A DNA stretch of 64,000 nucleotides, taken from positions 1 to 64,000 of the forward strand of contig LOEV01000123.1 of assembly GCA_001516065.1 (NCBI GenBank), read 5' to 3'. Shown piece by piece: positions 29,427 to 38,984 of this stretch. Every line of letters starts with the position of its first letter. Position 1 is the stretch's first letter. Both the position numbers and the translations under genes were made by a program. The DNA is from Alphaproteobacteria bacterium BRH_c36 (lineage in GTDB: Bacteria; Pseudomonadota; Alphaproteobacteria; Rhizobiales; Hyphomicrobiaceae). The notes under the pieces were generated by a model, which saw nothing but the letters and a program-made list of their open reading frames with translations, ran no database searches and was not told the origin of the DNA.

Positions 29427-30563
29427 GTGAGTATTACACCGTCCATAACCTCCGGCGGCGATGGGGATACGAAGCGGCTGATGGCAGCCGGGTCATGGAC
29501 GGCGGCCAATGCGAACCTGCTTGAACCGCTCATCGATGCGGCGGCAAGCAAGACCGCCGGAGAGCCGAGCCTGCTGATCGACATGGCCGGGGTCACTCAA
29601 TTCGATACGTACGGCGCATGCCTCTTGAAGCGTCTGCAGCAGGCGCGCAGCGCGCGCAATGAAGCGACAGGCATAACTGCATTGCAGGGTCGGTTCGAGG
29701 AACTCTTTTCCGAAGTTCAGGAGACGCCGCCTGGTGCAGCGGCGCGGGAGCAGAAGGCAGGTAGTCTCCGATCGGCATTCGAGTTCCTGGGCCGCGCCAC
29801 GATCGGGTTCGGCCACGATCTCTTCGCCCTCGCCGAGATGCTTGGCCTGCTCTGCCGGTCAGTTGTCCGGGTGATGGCGAATCCGCGTGCGTTCCGATTG
29901 ACCTCGACGACCTATCACATCGACCGTGTCGGCTGGCAGGCGGTTCCCATCATCGTCCTCATCACCTTTCTCATCGGCTGCATCATCGCGCAACAAGGCT
30001 TCTTCCATTTCCGTAAGTTCGGCGCCGACGCTTACGTCGTCGACATGGTCGGAATCCTGATCCTCCGCGAGATCGGCGTCCTACTTGTCGCGATCATGGT
30101 CGCCGGGCGCTCGGGGAGTTCCTACACCGCGGAACTCGGCTCGATGAAAATGCGCGAGGAGATCGACGCGCTGCGCACGATGGGGCTCGATCCAATCGAC
30201 GTCCTCGTCCTGCCGAGGGTCCTGGCACTGGTGATCGCGCTGCCGATCCTCACCTTTATCGGATCGATGGCAGCGCTCTACGGGGGCGGCCTCGTCGCCA
30301 ACCTCTATGGCGGCATGAGTCCGGATATCTATATCGCCCGACTGAAAGAAGCGATCTCGGTCACGCATTTCCAGGTCGGCATGATCAAGGCGCCGTTCAT
30401 GGCCCTTGTGATCGGGATCGTCGCATGCGCTCAAGGCTTCCAGGTCAAGGGCAGCGCCGAATCGCTCGGGCGGCAGACCACCAACGCCGTGGTGAAATCG
30501 ATCTTTCTCGTTATCGTCCTTGACGGGCTGTTTGCCATTTTCTTCGCTTCGATCGACATGTGA
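29427..30563 (+). CDS. MlaE-family ABC transporter permease with N-terminal STAS-like domain
   Basis: STAS-like N-terminus (LLIDMAGVTQFDTYGACLLKRL) then MlaE permease motifs (GRSGSSYTAELGSMKMREEIDALRTMGLDPIDVLVLPRVLAL). Confidence 0.92.
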   Translation: MSITPSITSGGDGDTKRLMAAGSWTAANANLLEPLIDAAASKTAGEPSLLIDMAGVTQFDTYGACLLKRLQQARSARNEATGITALQGRFEELFSEVQETPPGAAAREQKAGSLRSAFEFLGRATIGFGHDLFALAEMLGLLCRSVVRVMANPRAFRLTSTTYHIDRVGWQAVPIIVLITFLIGCIIAQQGFFHFRKFGADAYVVDMVGILILREIGVLLVAIMVAGRSGSSYTAELGSMKMREEIDALRTMGLDPIDVLVLPRVLALVIALPILTFIGSMAALYGGGLVANLYGGMSPDIYIARLKEAISVTHFQVGMIKAPFMALVIGIVACAQGFQVKGSAESLGRQTTNAVVKSIFLVIVLDGLFAIFFASIDM

Positions 30564-30569
30564 GCTGAT

Positions 30570-31349
30570 ATGTCAGAGCCGATCATTCATGTGCGCGACC
30601 TAGTGGTCGGTTTTGGCGATCGCGTCGTGCTCGACCACGTCTCGGTCGACGTGATGGGCGGTGAAATCTTCGGGTTTGTCGGCGGGTCGGGAAGCGGCAA
30701 GTCGGTTCTGTTGCGCACGATCATCGGCCTGCTTGCGGTCCGTGGCGGCTCGATCGAGGTTCTGGGAACCCGACTCGACACCGCGAGCGGCAGCGAGCGG
30801 CGCGCCATCGAACGCAGATGGGGAATCTTGTTCCAGCAAGGCGCGCTTTTTTCGTCCCTTACCGCCCTGCAGAACGTTCAGTTTCCAATGCGCGAATATC
30901 TGCATATTTCACCGCGGCTAATGGACGAGATGGCGGCAGCCAAGCTGGAGATGGTCGGGATTCGCGCCGTCGATCATAACAAGTTTCCAGCCGAGCTCTC
31001 CGGGGGCATGACGAAGCGCGTCGCCCTGGCGCGTGCGCTCGCACTCGATCCGGAACTGGTTTTCCTCGACGAGCCAACGTCCGGCCTCGATCCTATCGCG
31101 GCCGGCGATTTCGACGAGTTGATCCGCACGCTTCAGAAGACACTCGGCCTGACGGTCTTCATGATTACGCACGATCTGGATAGTCTCTACACAGTGTGCG
31201 ATCGTATCGGGGTCCTGGCCGACGGGCGTGTCGTCGCAGTCGGCGGAATTTCGACGATCCTCGCGTCCCCCCATCCCTGGGTCCAAGCCTATTTCCGCGG
31301 CCGGCGCGCAACGATCGTGCAGAGCCGGATCGCCAACAGGACAAGCTGA
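30570..31349 (+). CDS. MlaF-like ABC transporter ATP-binding protein
   Basis: Walker A GGSGSGKSVLLRTI; signature ELSGGMTKRVALARALA; Walker B LVFLDEPTSGLDP. Confidence 0.94.
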   Translation: MSEPIIHVRDLVVGFGDRVVLDHVSVDVMGGEIFGFVGGSGSGKSVLLRTIIGLLAVRGGSIEVLGTRLDTASGSERRAIERRWGILFQQGALFSSLTALQNVQFPMREYLHISPRLMDEMAAAKLEMVGIRAVDHNKFPAELSGGMTKRVALARALALDPELVFLDEPTSGLDPIAAGDFDELIRTLQKTLGLTVFMITHDLDSLYTVCDRIGVLADGRVVAVGGISTILASPHPWVQAYFRGRRATIVQSRIANRTS

Positions 31350-31358
31350 GTTCGCAAA

Positions 31359-32510
31359 ATGGAAACGAAGGCACGCTACGCGCTCGTCGGAATGTTCACC
31401 CTCGCCGTCATCCTCGCGGGATTCGCCTTCGTCTACTGGTTGAACAATACCGGCGGATTCGGGCGGCGCGACGTCTATCAGGTCAAGTTCACCGGCTCGG
31501 TATCCGACCTCCTCGCTGGTTCGCATGTCCTGTTCAACGGCATCCGCGTGGGCGAGGTCACACGACTAGGCATTGATCCCGAGGACCCGCGCCAGGTCGT
31601 CGTCGACGTGGAAGTCGATCAATCGATCCCGATGCGGGCGGACACGTCGGTCTCCATGGATTTCCAGGGCTTGACCGGCGCGCCTGTCATCCTGTTCAAG
31701 GGCGGCAGCCCGGAAGCTCCCGCGCTCGTTTCGTCAGGCGGAAAACCGCCGCTGCTCGTCGCCCCGCCTGGTGCGGGCGACAGCCTGACGCAATCGGCGC
31801 GCAATACGCTCGGGCGCCTGGATACGATCCTCAACGACAACGCAACTCCGCTGCATGATGCAATCGACTCCATCAGCACATTCTCGAAGGCGCTTGCGCG
31901 CAATTCCGATCGCGTCGATGGCATTATCGCCGGCATCGAACGGATGACAGGGGCGGGGGCTGCCAAGGAAAAGCCGACATTCTACGATCTCACAGCGGCC
32001 AGGGACTTGAAGCGATGTGAAAGCCCGAAGCTTGGAAACCTGCTGATCCCGGAACCGACAGCACCGCTGGCACTCAATTCAGATAAAATCCTGGTCGTTG
32101 GCGAGGACCCCGGCGCTGCTTCCTTCGCCAATGCGCAGTGGGTCGATAACGTTCCAGCGCTGATGCAGGCGAGAGTCATCGAGAGTTTCGAAAACACCGG
32201 CTGCTTCCGCTCGGTCAGCCGGCCGCTCGATGCCATCGAGCCAGACCTCACGCTGCGCTTCGAGATCCGCAACTACGGCATTACCGTGTCGCGGGAACCG
32301 ATCGCGGACATCGAGATCTCTGCAAAGTTGATTGCCGCTAAGGATAACGCTGTAACGACCACAGTGATCCATGAAACTGTGCCGCTGCAGGCGTCCGACT
32401 CGACTGGCGCCGTTGCGGCCTTCGACAGCGCCTTCGCCAAAACCGCGCAGCGGCTGGTGGACTGGGCTTCGGCGGGCGCGGCGACCGACATCGACAAAAG
32501 CGAAAAATAG
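31359..32510 (+). CDS. MCE (MlaD-like) protein with C-terminal PqiC-like auxiliary domain
   Basis: MCE N-terminus (YQVKFTGSVSDLLAGSHVLFNGIRVGEVTRLGID); C-terminal region after YDLTAARDLKRC resembles ABC-type transport auxiliary lipoprotein family. Confidence 0.87.
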   Translation: METKARYALVGMFTLAVILAGFAFVYWLNNTGGFGRRDVYQVKFTGSVSDLLAGSHVLFNGIRVGEVTRLGIDPEDPRQVVVDVEVDQSIPMRADTSVSMDFQGLTGAPVILFKGGSPEAPALVSSGGKPPLLVAPPGAGDSLTQSARNTLGRLDTILNDNATPLHDAIDSISTFSKALARNSDRVDGIIAGIERMTGAGAAKEKPTFYDLTAARDLKRCESPKLGNLLIPEPTAPLALNSDKILVVGEDPGAASFANAQWVDNVPALMQARVIESFENTGCFRSVSRPLDAIEPDLTLRFEIRNYGITVSREPIADIEISAKLIAAKDNAVTTTVIHETVPLQASDSTGAVAAFDSAFAKTAQRLVDWASAGAATDIDKSEK

Positions 32511-32556
32511 ATTTCCGGAACTGCTGACCCAACCCCCGGACCCGAAAGCTGAGCGT

Positions 32557-32592
32557 GCAAAGCCCCCGCGGCTTCGCGGTGCAGGCTTTCGC
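32557..32592 (+). terminator. Hairpin downstream of the MCE operon
   Basis: GCAAAGCCcCCGCGGCTTCGCGGtgcaGGCTTTcGC; no long T-tract. Confidence 0.45.
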
Positions 32593-32747
32593 TGAGCATG
32601 TTCCAGAGCACCCGGCTTCTATAACCTCTATAGGTTTGGGTCGCCTTTTCGGCGGTCTGGCTAACGGGTCGGAAATCGGTGGCTGTTATAAGAGGTTAAA
32701 CGTCTGGGCCCACGAAGGGCTCAGAAAAACTGGCGGAGCCAAGCAGA

Positions 32748-33158
32748 ATGAGTGTGTCAAACGAGCCCGGCACGAGCGTTGCGGCGATATTGAGCAGGCT
32801 GTTGGCGCCACGCGGATCTTGTGACCGGCGCGTCCACCCGCGATTAGCGCTCGGCGCTCTGGCCGCCCTTCGGGTCCGCGGAGTTCAATTCGGTGTGGTC
32901 CTACGCAACATTTCTGACGGCGGCGCCGCCATTCAGCTTCGCAGCGGACTGGTGCCATCCGTGAATGACTGCGTTGATCTGACCCTCATTGATGGCACGG
33001 ATCTGCCGGCTGTCGTCATCCGGCAAACCGAGTGCGAATGCGAGTCTGGCATCGCTTTTCTTCCAGCCAGCTTCCGGGCAGATGATCACCTGACCTACGA
33101 GCACATGGGCTCCGACTATTTCAGGTCGATCGTTCGAATGCAGCGACTTCTCAGATGA
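32748..33158 (+). CDS. PilZ-domain-like protein
   Basis: DRRVHPRLALGALAALRVRGVQFGVVLRNISDGGAAIQL matches PilZ R-x(n)-(D/N)xSxxG pattern. Confidence 0.65.
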   Translation: MSVSNEPGTSVAAILSRLLAPRGSCDRRVHPRLALGALAALRVRGVQFGVVLRNISDGGAAIQLRSGLVPSVNDCVDLTLIDGTDLPAVVIRQTECECESGIAFLPASFRADDHLTYEHMGSDYFRSIVRMQRLLR

Positions 33159-33173
33159 TCGGGCGGGGCGGCC

Positions 33174-34079
33174 TCAATCCGACGAGCCGTTTGCGAACGT
33201 GTTGATTGCCAGTGCATAGTGACCCTTAGATTGGACAAGGCGCGCGGTAAATACCTGCGAGCCGTTGCAGGTGGCAACAACGTTGTATTGAGCTTCCAGC
33301 GGCAATTCGATCACCGAGCCGACCCTGAGGGCTGCCACCTCCCGCAACGTCGAGCTATGCGCCTGAACGACAGCTCGAAGCGACACCGTCGTACTCTCCA
33401 GCCCGTCCTTCAGCCGATTGGTCCAATCCTCGTCGACCAATGCCGACGTGTGTCCGCCCCGGCGTTCAAGCTTGGACCGCAACGGATAGATGCCCGAGCG
33501 CGGAATCATGATGAACATGTTGCCGCGGCGATCGAGAAGCTGGATGTCGATCTGCGCCCGGGCCACCCCCGTTTCAGCTGGGCCCAGCATAACGGACGAT
33601 ATCGCAGGCTCGACACGATCGAAAACGAGATCGATGGCCGAAATGCCGCTGAGAAACTTATTCAAAGAGGCGGCGGCAAGTTCGGCGACTTTCTGCCCGA
33701 GCCGAAGCTCCAGCTTAGTGAACAGCCGATCGTCGACTTCCGGCTCCTCTGACCCATCACCCCCAAATACACTCTCGACAAGCAGGAAGACCGTCGCCCG
33801 CTCAAGCCCGACGACGACCTGTGTTCCCCATCCATTTGCATGGAAGATATAAGCGATGCCATCCCGATACCTGTCCAGGACCTCTGAAGCGTTGCAGAGC
33901 CCGGCCTCTTCGAGCGCGAATGTCATAGGATGCGGGCAAATCGCTCGAATGCCTTCCCCGCAATCGGTCGCGAGGGTGGTGAAGGCATCCTTGAGCACCG
34001 GCAGCCGATCCATCGAGAGTTCAGGATGGCGAAACAGCTTTTCGACCGCGTCGCGACCGCCTCCAGGCGTTTGTGACAT
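33174..34079 (-). CDS. fliM: Flagellar motor switch protein FliM
   Basis: C-terminal SpoA-type domain, position next to fliG, rhizobial FliM-like length. Confidence 0.82.
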   Translation of the reverse strand: MSQTPGGGRDAVEKLFRHPELSMDRLPVLKDAFTTLATDCGEGIRAICPHPMTFALEEAGLCNASEVLDRYRDGIAYIFHANGWGTQVVVGLERATVFLLVESVFGGDGSEEPEVDDRLFTKLELRLGQKVAELAAASLNKFLSGISAIDLVFDRVEPAISSVMLGPAETGVARAQIDIQLLDRRGNMFIMIPRSGIYPLRSKLERRGGHTSALVDEDWTNRLKDGLESTTVSLRAVVQAHSSTLREVAALRVGSVIELPLEAQYNVVATCNGSQVFTARLVQSKGHYALAINTFANGSSD

Positions 34080-34141
34080 GCCGTTACTCCATCTCTTCGC
34101 GCGGGAAGGCCGACAGGGTCTCTGTGGTCCGCAAAGCGGGC

Positions 34142-35161
34142 TTATTCGTCATGCGATCCGCCTATCTCAATCAGACCGCGATCGGCCATGTCGAGGACGA
34201 GATCCGCAATCCAGCGCTGCGCCTTTTGCACGTCCTTCTTGGTAGCGGGCGCGCCGCCCGTCAGCTCCTGCTCGATCATTCTCCTGGCTCTCGAAGAGAC
34301 ACCGCCCAATGCGGCCTCAACGACCTCAGGCTGGGCATCCTTGAGCGCCATGATCGTGACTTCGGAGGGTACTTCGTCGAACAGTTTGGCACGCGCTTCC
34401 GGCGCGAGTTTTACGATGTCGTCGAATACGAACAGAAGGCCCCTGACAAGCTTGGCTCCCTTCGGGTTGACCGCCTCGATGCTCTTGAGTGCCTCGTCCA
34501 TCTGCTGTTTTTCAAGCTTGTTGAGGACGGAAGCCAGTTTGGCCTGAAGGTTGGTATCACCATCGGAGGTGACACCGGACAAAAGGTTTTCCGCAAGGAT
34601 TTCCTCCAGCAGCGCTGCGGCGGCGTCGGTCATCGGCTTAAGCGCCAGCATTCTTCGCATCACGCTATTGCGTTGCGCGGCCGGCATCTGTGCGACCACC
34701 GAGGCGGCAAGATCCGGGGCAACCATGGAAAGGACATATGCGACGGTCTGGGAATTCTCCTGCATCAGGAATTTCGCGACATTCGCCCCAGGGGTCCTCG
34801 ACAGGCGCGGCCAGAGCGTCTTGCCCGACGACCCGTTGACCGTCTCGAGAATCTGGGCTGCGTCCTCTTCGGAAACGACCCCCGAAATGAGTTCTTGTGC
34901 CTGCCCAGGCGTCGCGACAAGTCCGATCCCGACTTCGAGCTGCTTCACCAGATCGTCGACAATCCTGTCAAGCACCGGCCGTTCGACCGTCCTCAAGGTG
35001 GATGCCGAACTGGCGACCCGCTTCAACTCGTCGCTATCGAACCTTTTCACAATGCGGTCAGCGAGCGGCTTGCCCATCGCCAGCAACAAAATGGTTGCCT
35101 TCTCCACTCCGGACAGCCGCTGCATCCGGTTCAAGTCGGACGAGCTGTCATCAGTAGCCAT
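34142..35161 (-). CDS. fliG: Flagellar motor switch protein FliG
   Basis: LSGVEKATILLLAMGKPLADRIVKRFDSDELKRVASSAS...; C-terminal MALKDAQPEVVEAALGGVSSRARRMIEQEL. Confidence 0.93.
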   Translation of the reverse strand: MATDDSSSDLNRMQRLSGVEKATILLLAMGKPLADRIVKRFDSDELKRVASSASTLRTVERPVLDRIVDDLVKQLEVGIGLVATPGQAQELISGVVSEEDAAQILETVNGSSGKTLWPRLSRTPGANVAKFLMQENSQTVAYVLSMVAPDLAASVVAQMPAAQRNSVMRRMLALKPMTDAAAALLEEILAENLLSGVTSDGDTNLQAKLASVLNKLEKQQMDEALKSIEAVNPKGAKLVRGLLFVFDDIVKLAPEARAKLFDEVPSEVTIMALKDAQPEVVEAALGGVSSRARRMIEQELTGGAPATKKDVQKAQRWIADLVLDMADRGLIEIGGSHDE

Positions 35162-35208
35162 CGCTGCCCCAGTTCGCAATGAGCCAAGACCTGTCGTCGG
35201 CCAAAGTC

Positions 35209-35442
35209 ACACTAGTACCGCCGATCAGAAGTCCCTGCATCATGCCATTCAAACACCGTCATGGACTTCTGATCGAAAAGCGGCACTAGAAACAATATCT
35301 TGCCAGTACCCTTTACTTTCCGAAGTTCGCTCCGGAGGTTGACTCACGAACTTCGGAAAGTGGGTGCTTGTGTGATTCAGATTCAGAAGTTCGCTCTGAA
35401 CCTAGCCGCAGGTGGTAGCGAACTTCTGAATCATCACACTAG
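35209..35442. repeat. Array of three intergenic hairpin elements (E, D, C) between fliG and the transglycosylase gene
   Basis: Stems CGATCAGAAGTCC/GGACTTCTGATCG, ACTTTCCGAAGTTCG/CGAACTTCGGAAAGT, ATTCAGAAGTTCGCT/AGCGAACTTCTGAAT, all perfect; array bounded by ACACTAGT and ATCACACTAG. Confidence 0.88.
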
Positions 35443-35447
35443 GATTG

Positions 35448-36365
35448 CTACGGCAGAGAGCTTGCCCGGAGCTTGCCAACAATGTCATCCGCCGTATTGC
35501 GCGCCTCGGTGACGGTGGCAGCCCAGCCTCTTTCGTCGTGTACTTTCTTGTGCGCGGTGGCGGCTGACCCAAGTTGAACCGGTGCTCGTGAAGCGCACGC
35601 CTCGCCAACGCCGCGGATATCGGGCAGGCCGACTTTGCCATTGCCGTTACATCGCGCTTGGGGCTCATCACAAAATCGACTCGCGGCCGGCGTCCAAGCA
35701 CCGACACCTGCGGCAACAAGTTTCTTTATGACCGCGCAAACGTATCTCTTCTGGGCCTTGAAATTCTTCTTTCCCGCATGATAGCGCGCGACCGCCATCG
35801 TCCAGTTGCGTTCCTCCTCATAAAGCTGTTTGAGAAATCTGGCCGCATAATCAACGTTGCGTTCAGGATCGAGCATCTCGGAGACCGAGGAGAAATGCTG
35901 CTTGTGGTAATGATGGTTGATCTGCATGCAGCCTATATCGATCAGCTTTATGCCACGACGTCGGGCTTGGGAGAACAGTTTCAGCGCTTGCTGCGGGCTG
36001 AGATCGTAATGCGATTGGCCGGCAATGTTCAGGGCATTGGGGCGCAAGCCGTCGCCGCGGCCGGTTTCCGTCTGTCCAACTGCATGAAGGACTTCGGCTG
36101 GAACCCCGTGCCTGCGCGCTGAACGATCAATCTCTCGTTCGCAGTCGGTCGCCGCTGCAGGCGGCGCAAACCACAATGTGCTAGACAACAACACTGCGAG
36201 GATTGCGCGTGCCGGCCAACATGCCGGGCTCGACGGGTTCGGTTTTGGCGGTATTGTTCGAGTGACCGGCAGTGTCTTTCGAGTCGTCCCGTTCCCTACC
36301 TGAACCTGTGGTGTCTGCATTGCCATCTCCGCGCCCCCCAGTGGTATTCCTGCCCGTCGCATCAC
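35448..36365 (-). CDS. Lytic transglycosylase (SLT) associated with the flagellar cluster; start uncertain, overlaps fliK 3' end
   Basis: CEREIDRSARRHGVPAEVLHAVGQTETGR...IDIGCMQINHHYH...ERNVDYAARFLKQLY SLT motifs. Confidence 0.85.
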   Translation of the reverse strand: MMRRAGIPLGGAEMAMQTPQVQVGNGTTRKTLPVTRTIPPKPNPSSPACWPARAILAVLLSSTLWFAPPAAATDCEREIDRSARRHGVPAEVLHAVGQTETGRGDGLRPNALNIAGQSHYDLSPQQALKLFSQARRRGIKLIDIGCMQINHHYHKQHFSSVSEMLDPERNVDYAARFLKQLYEEERNWTMAVARYHAGKKNFKAQKRYVCAVIKKLVAAGVGAWTPAASRFCDEPQARCNGNGKVGLPDIRGVGEACASRAPVQLGSAATAHKKVHDERGWAATVTEARNTADDIVGKLRASSLP

Positions 36366-37770
36366 CCCGCAACTGTTGATCAGGCTGGTTTCGCACCTGT
36401 TCCAGATCGGTGCGATGAACTTTCAATTCGTCGAGCGTGTAGCCTGCGTTCTTCAGGGCTGCCTCGATGCTGTCGCGTTCGTTATTGATGGCATCGAGCG
36501 CGGATTGTGTGTCCGCCGAGAGGCTGACCGAGAGTTCCTGGCCGCGCAAAGAGAGACGCACAGTGAGCGCGCCCAGTGAAGCGGGCTGCAGCCCGACCTC
36601 CAGGATGCGCACAACGTTGCCGCCGATCGGGGACGATGGCTGCAGCGTCGCCACCTTCGAGGGCGCCGCGGGTGCGGCTGGTGGCGCTAGTGGCGCGACT
36701 TCACGAGCGATCCTCTTCGTCAACTGCTGAGCGAAGCCGTCAACGCCCGAGTTGCTCTCCAGCGCGATGGGGCTGTCTTCCATTCTTACCGACTTGATAT
36801 CTTCTGTCATTTCGTCCCGTGGGGCGCGGACAGGGGCAGAAGCTTGGAGCAGCGCCGGGACCGGGGCGGAGGCAGAGGCAGACGCCTGGCCCGGGGCAGA
36901 AGCTTGGGACTGGAGCGGGGCAGGCGCGGGGGCAGAATCATGGAGCGGAGCAAAGGCAGAGCCAGCGACCCTTTTCGGTGCATTCCCGACGACCAACGGT
37001 CGATCCGCGATGGGAGGCTCGGGTTCAGGCGATTGCAACGACCACGGCTCGAACGCCCCCCGCTTGTCCAAACCCCACAGCGGCAATGTCGGCATGTGCT
37101 TTTCCTGCCGCCGGACATGGATTTCAAGCACGGCTGAATTGGAATCCTGCCAACCAGTGACTCCTTTGCGATTGGACGGAAGGAAATGATGCTCAAGAAG
37201 CTCACCGAGCGCGGAGGCAACCTCGGGCAGCGCATTACGGGCATGACCTGCCGGCGATGCGGCGTCGCCGGTCGCCAGCAGAGCGGTACTCGCGTGGCTG
37301 GACTCTTCGGCGCGCACTGGCGGCGATGGCATCGTGAGGCTCATCTCCAGCTTCGGCTCCAGTGTCTTCAAAGGAACTGGAAAAATGCTCCCGGGGTGGG
37401 ATTGCGCTTGCGGGATCGGGAAATTCGCTGCAGCGCGCAGGGCTGCTGTCTCGACGTCAACAGTGCCGGAGAATCGCTCGTTCGCATCTATCATGCGGCC
37501 GCGAATGGCAAAATCTGGACCCGACCGGCCTTCGACCCCGGGACCGCCCTTGATCTCCACACCCTGCGCATCGCCGGCACTCTTCGAACGTTGGATTTCC
37601 AGGTCCTCGACTGGCCACTGTTGACGCTTTACGAACTCCTCGACCGCCTTGGAGAACTCTTCCCCCAAGGCATCGTTCAGGCGCGCGCCCGCGGGCGACT
37701 GCGCCTTCTTCGGGCTTGCGTTGTTTGCAAGGGCGTTGAGATTTTCCGGCAGTCGGCTCTCGAGGCTCAT
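36181..37770 (-). CDS. fliK: Flagellar hook-length control protein FliK
   Basis: FliK C-terminal region VRILEVGLQPASLGALTVRLSLRGQELSVSL; low-complexity Ala/Pro/Ser middle; next to motC. Confidence 0.85.
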   Translation of the reverse strand: MSLESRLPENLNALANNASPKKAQSPAGARLNDALGEEFSKAVEEFVKRQQWPVEDLEIQRSKSAGDAQGVEIKGGPGVEGRSGPDFAIRGRMIDANERFSGTVDVETAALRAAANFPIPQAQSHPGSIFPVPLKTLEPKLEMSLTMPSPPVRAEESSHASTALLATGDAASPAGHARNALPEVASALGELLEHHFLPSNRKGVTGWQDSNSAVLEIHVRRQEKHMPTLPLWGLDKRGAFEPWSLQSPEPEPPIADRPLVVGNAPKRVAGSAFAPLHDSAPAPAPLQSQASAPGQASASASAPVPALLQASAPVRAPRDEMTEDIKSVRMEDSPIALESNSGVDGFAQQLTKRIAREVAPLAPPAAPAAPSKVATLQPSSPIGGNVVRILEVGLQPASLGALTVRLSLRGQELSVSLSADTQSALDAINNERDSIEAALKNAGYTLDELKVHRTDLEQVRNQPDQQLRGDATGRNTTGGRGDGNADTTGSGRERDDSKDTAGHSNNTAKTEPVEPGMLAGTRNPRSVVV

Positions 37771-38984
37771 AAGTCCAGCTCCGCCAAATATTTGTCGATC
37801 ATTCCCAATGTCTTCCGACTGGACGACAGTGCCTCGTTTTCAGCCTTGCCCTCGTCCGCCCCTGGCGCCGTTTGCGTCGAAGCCGGCTCATCAGGCTGCC
37901 TGCTCGTGATCTCAGCAGCGTCCGTGTTTTTCGCTATCGAATCGATTAACCGGTTCGCCGCCTCGGCCAGTTCGCGCTCGCGCTTCTCTAAGCGCGACGT
38001 GTTGACACCGGCAAGAGCGGCGACCCCGGCCTCGAAGTCATCGGTAAGTATGAGTGTCGCGGCAGCATAGACCCCGGAAGCATTGACGTCCGTTCCGCCC
38101 GCGGGAGGAAGTGCCGACATCCTGTCGAGCGCCAGCCTTGCCGTAGCGATGTGGCCCAGCGCCAGACTTTCCTTGATGACGCTGGAGAGCAGTGCCTGCT
38201 GCTTGTCGATCGCGAGCAGCGAGAGAACGCTTTCGAAGAATTTTGCGCGCGGGGGGGAACTGCCATAGTCATGCTCCGCGAGTGCGACACCGATTTGCGA
38301 CAGCAGGCCATCCGCGTAGAGCGAGTTCGGGAACCTGCGAAGATAACGCGTGGCCAGGGCTTCGAAACGTTTCAGTTCGCCCATCGACGCCATCGCCGGC
38401 GCATGCCTGCGAAGGGAGGCTTCCTCGACGATCGTCCCCGGCGACAGCAGACACGCTTCATCGAGGAGCGCGTAGGCTTCATTTGAATTCATGGCCCCGC
38501 TGACCAGCGCCTTGACCAGTGAAACGTGCCCACCCAGGCTCGGCTCCAGCTTGCGGTGATCGATGTCCTTGAAGTACCTGTGCGCCTCCGCCTTGCGGCC
38601 TTCCGCAAACGCAAGGGTCGCAGCCCCCAGAGGCAGGTAAGGCTGCGCCAGCAGCTTTGCCTCAACCAGTTTCTTCAGGATGTCGGGAGGACCTCCGCTC
38701 AACACCAGTTTTATCACAGCCCGTGCGTTGCGAGGATTGTCGGGCCATACTGCCTTGTCAGCCGAGAGCAACGCATTACTCGTTTCAACGAGCCGCGCCT
38801 GGAGGGTCGCCAATGCGGCGCGGTCGCCATGAAGGATTTTGTTGTGTTCAACGCTGAGCGAGTGGACCAGTCGATAGGGTTCAGCCGGTGGATCTTTGCT
38901 GATCGCAATGGATGGCGACGCGAGCCCAAAACAAATGACGAGCAAAATGCCCGCACTCCGGAATTGTGCTGGACAACCGATCAT
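37767..38984 (-). CDS. motC: Rhizobial flagellar motor protein MotC
   Basis: PYRLVHSLSVEHNKILHGDRAALATLQARLVE...; between motB and fliK as in Sinorhizobium. Confidence 0.88.
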   Translation of the reverse strand: MIGCPAQFRSAGILLVICFGLASPSIAISKDPPAEPYRLVHSLSVEHNKILHGDRAALATLQARLVETSNALLSADKAVWPDNPRNARAVIKLVLSGGPPDILKKLVEAKLLAQPYLPLGAATLAFAEGRKAEAHRYFKDIDHRKLEPSLGGHVSLVKALVSGAMNSNEAYALLDEACLLSPGTIVEEASLRRHAPAMASMGELKRFEALATRYLRRFPNSLYADGLLSQIGVALAEHDYGSSPPRAKFFESVLSLLAIDKQQALLSSVIKESLALGHIATARLALDRMSALPPAGGTDVNASGVYAAATLILTDDFEAGVAALAGVNTSRLEKRERELAEAANRLIDSIAKNTDAAEITSRQPDEPASTQTAPGADEGKAENEALSSSRKTLGMIDKYLAELDL

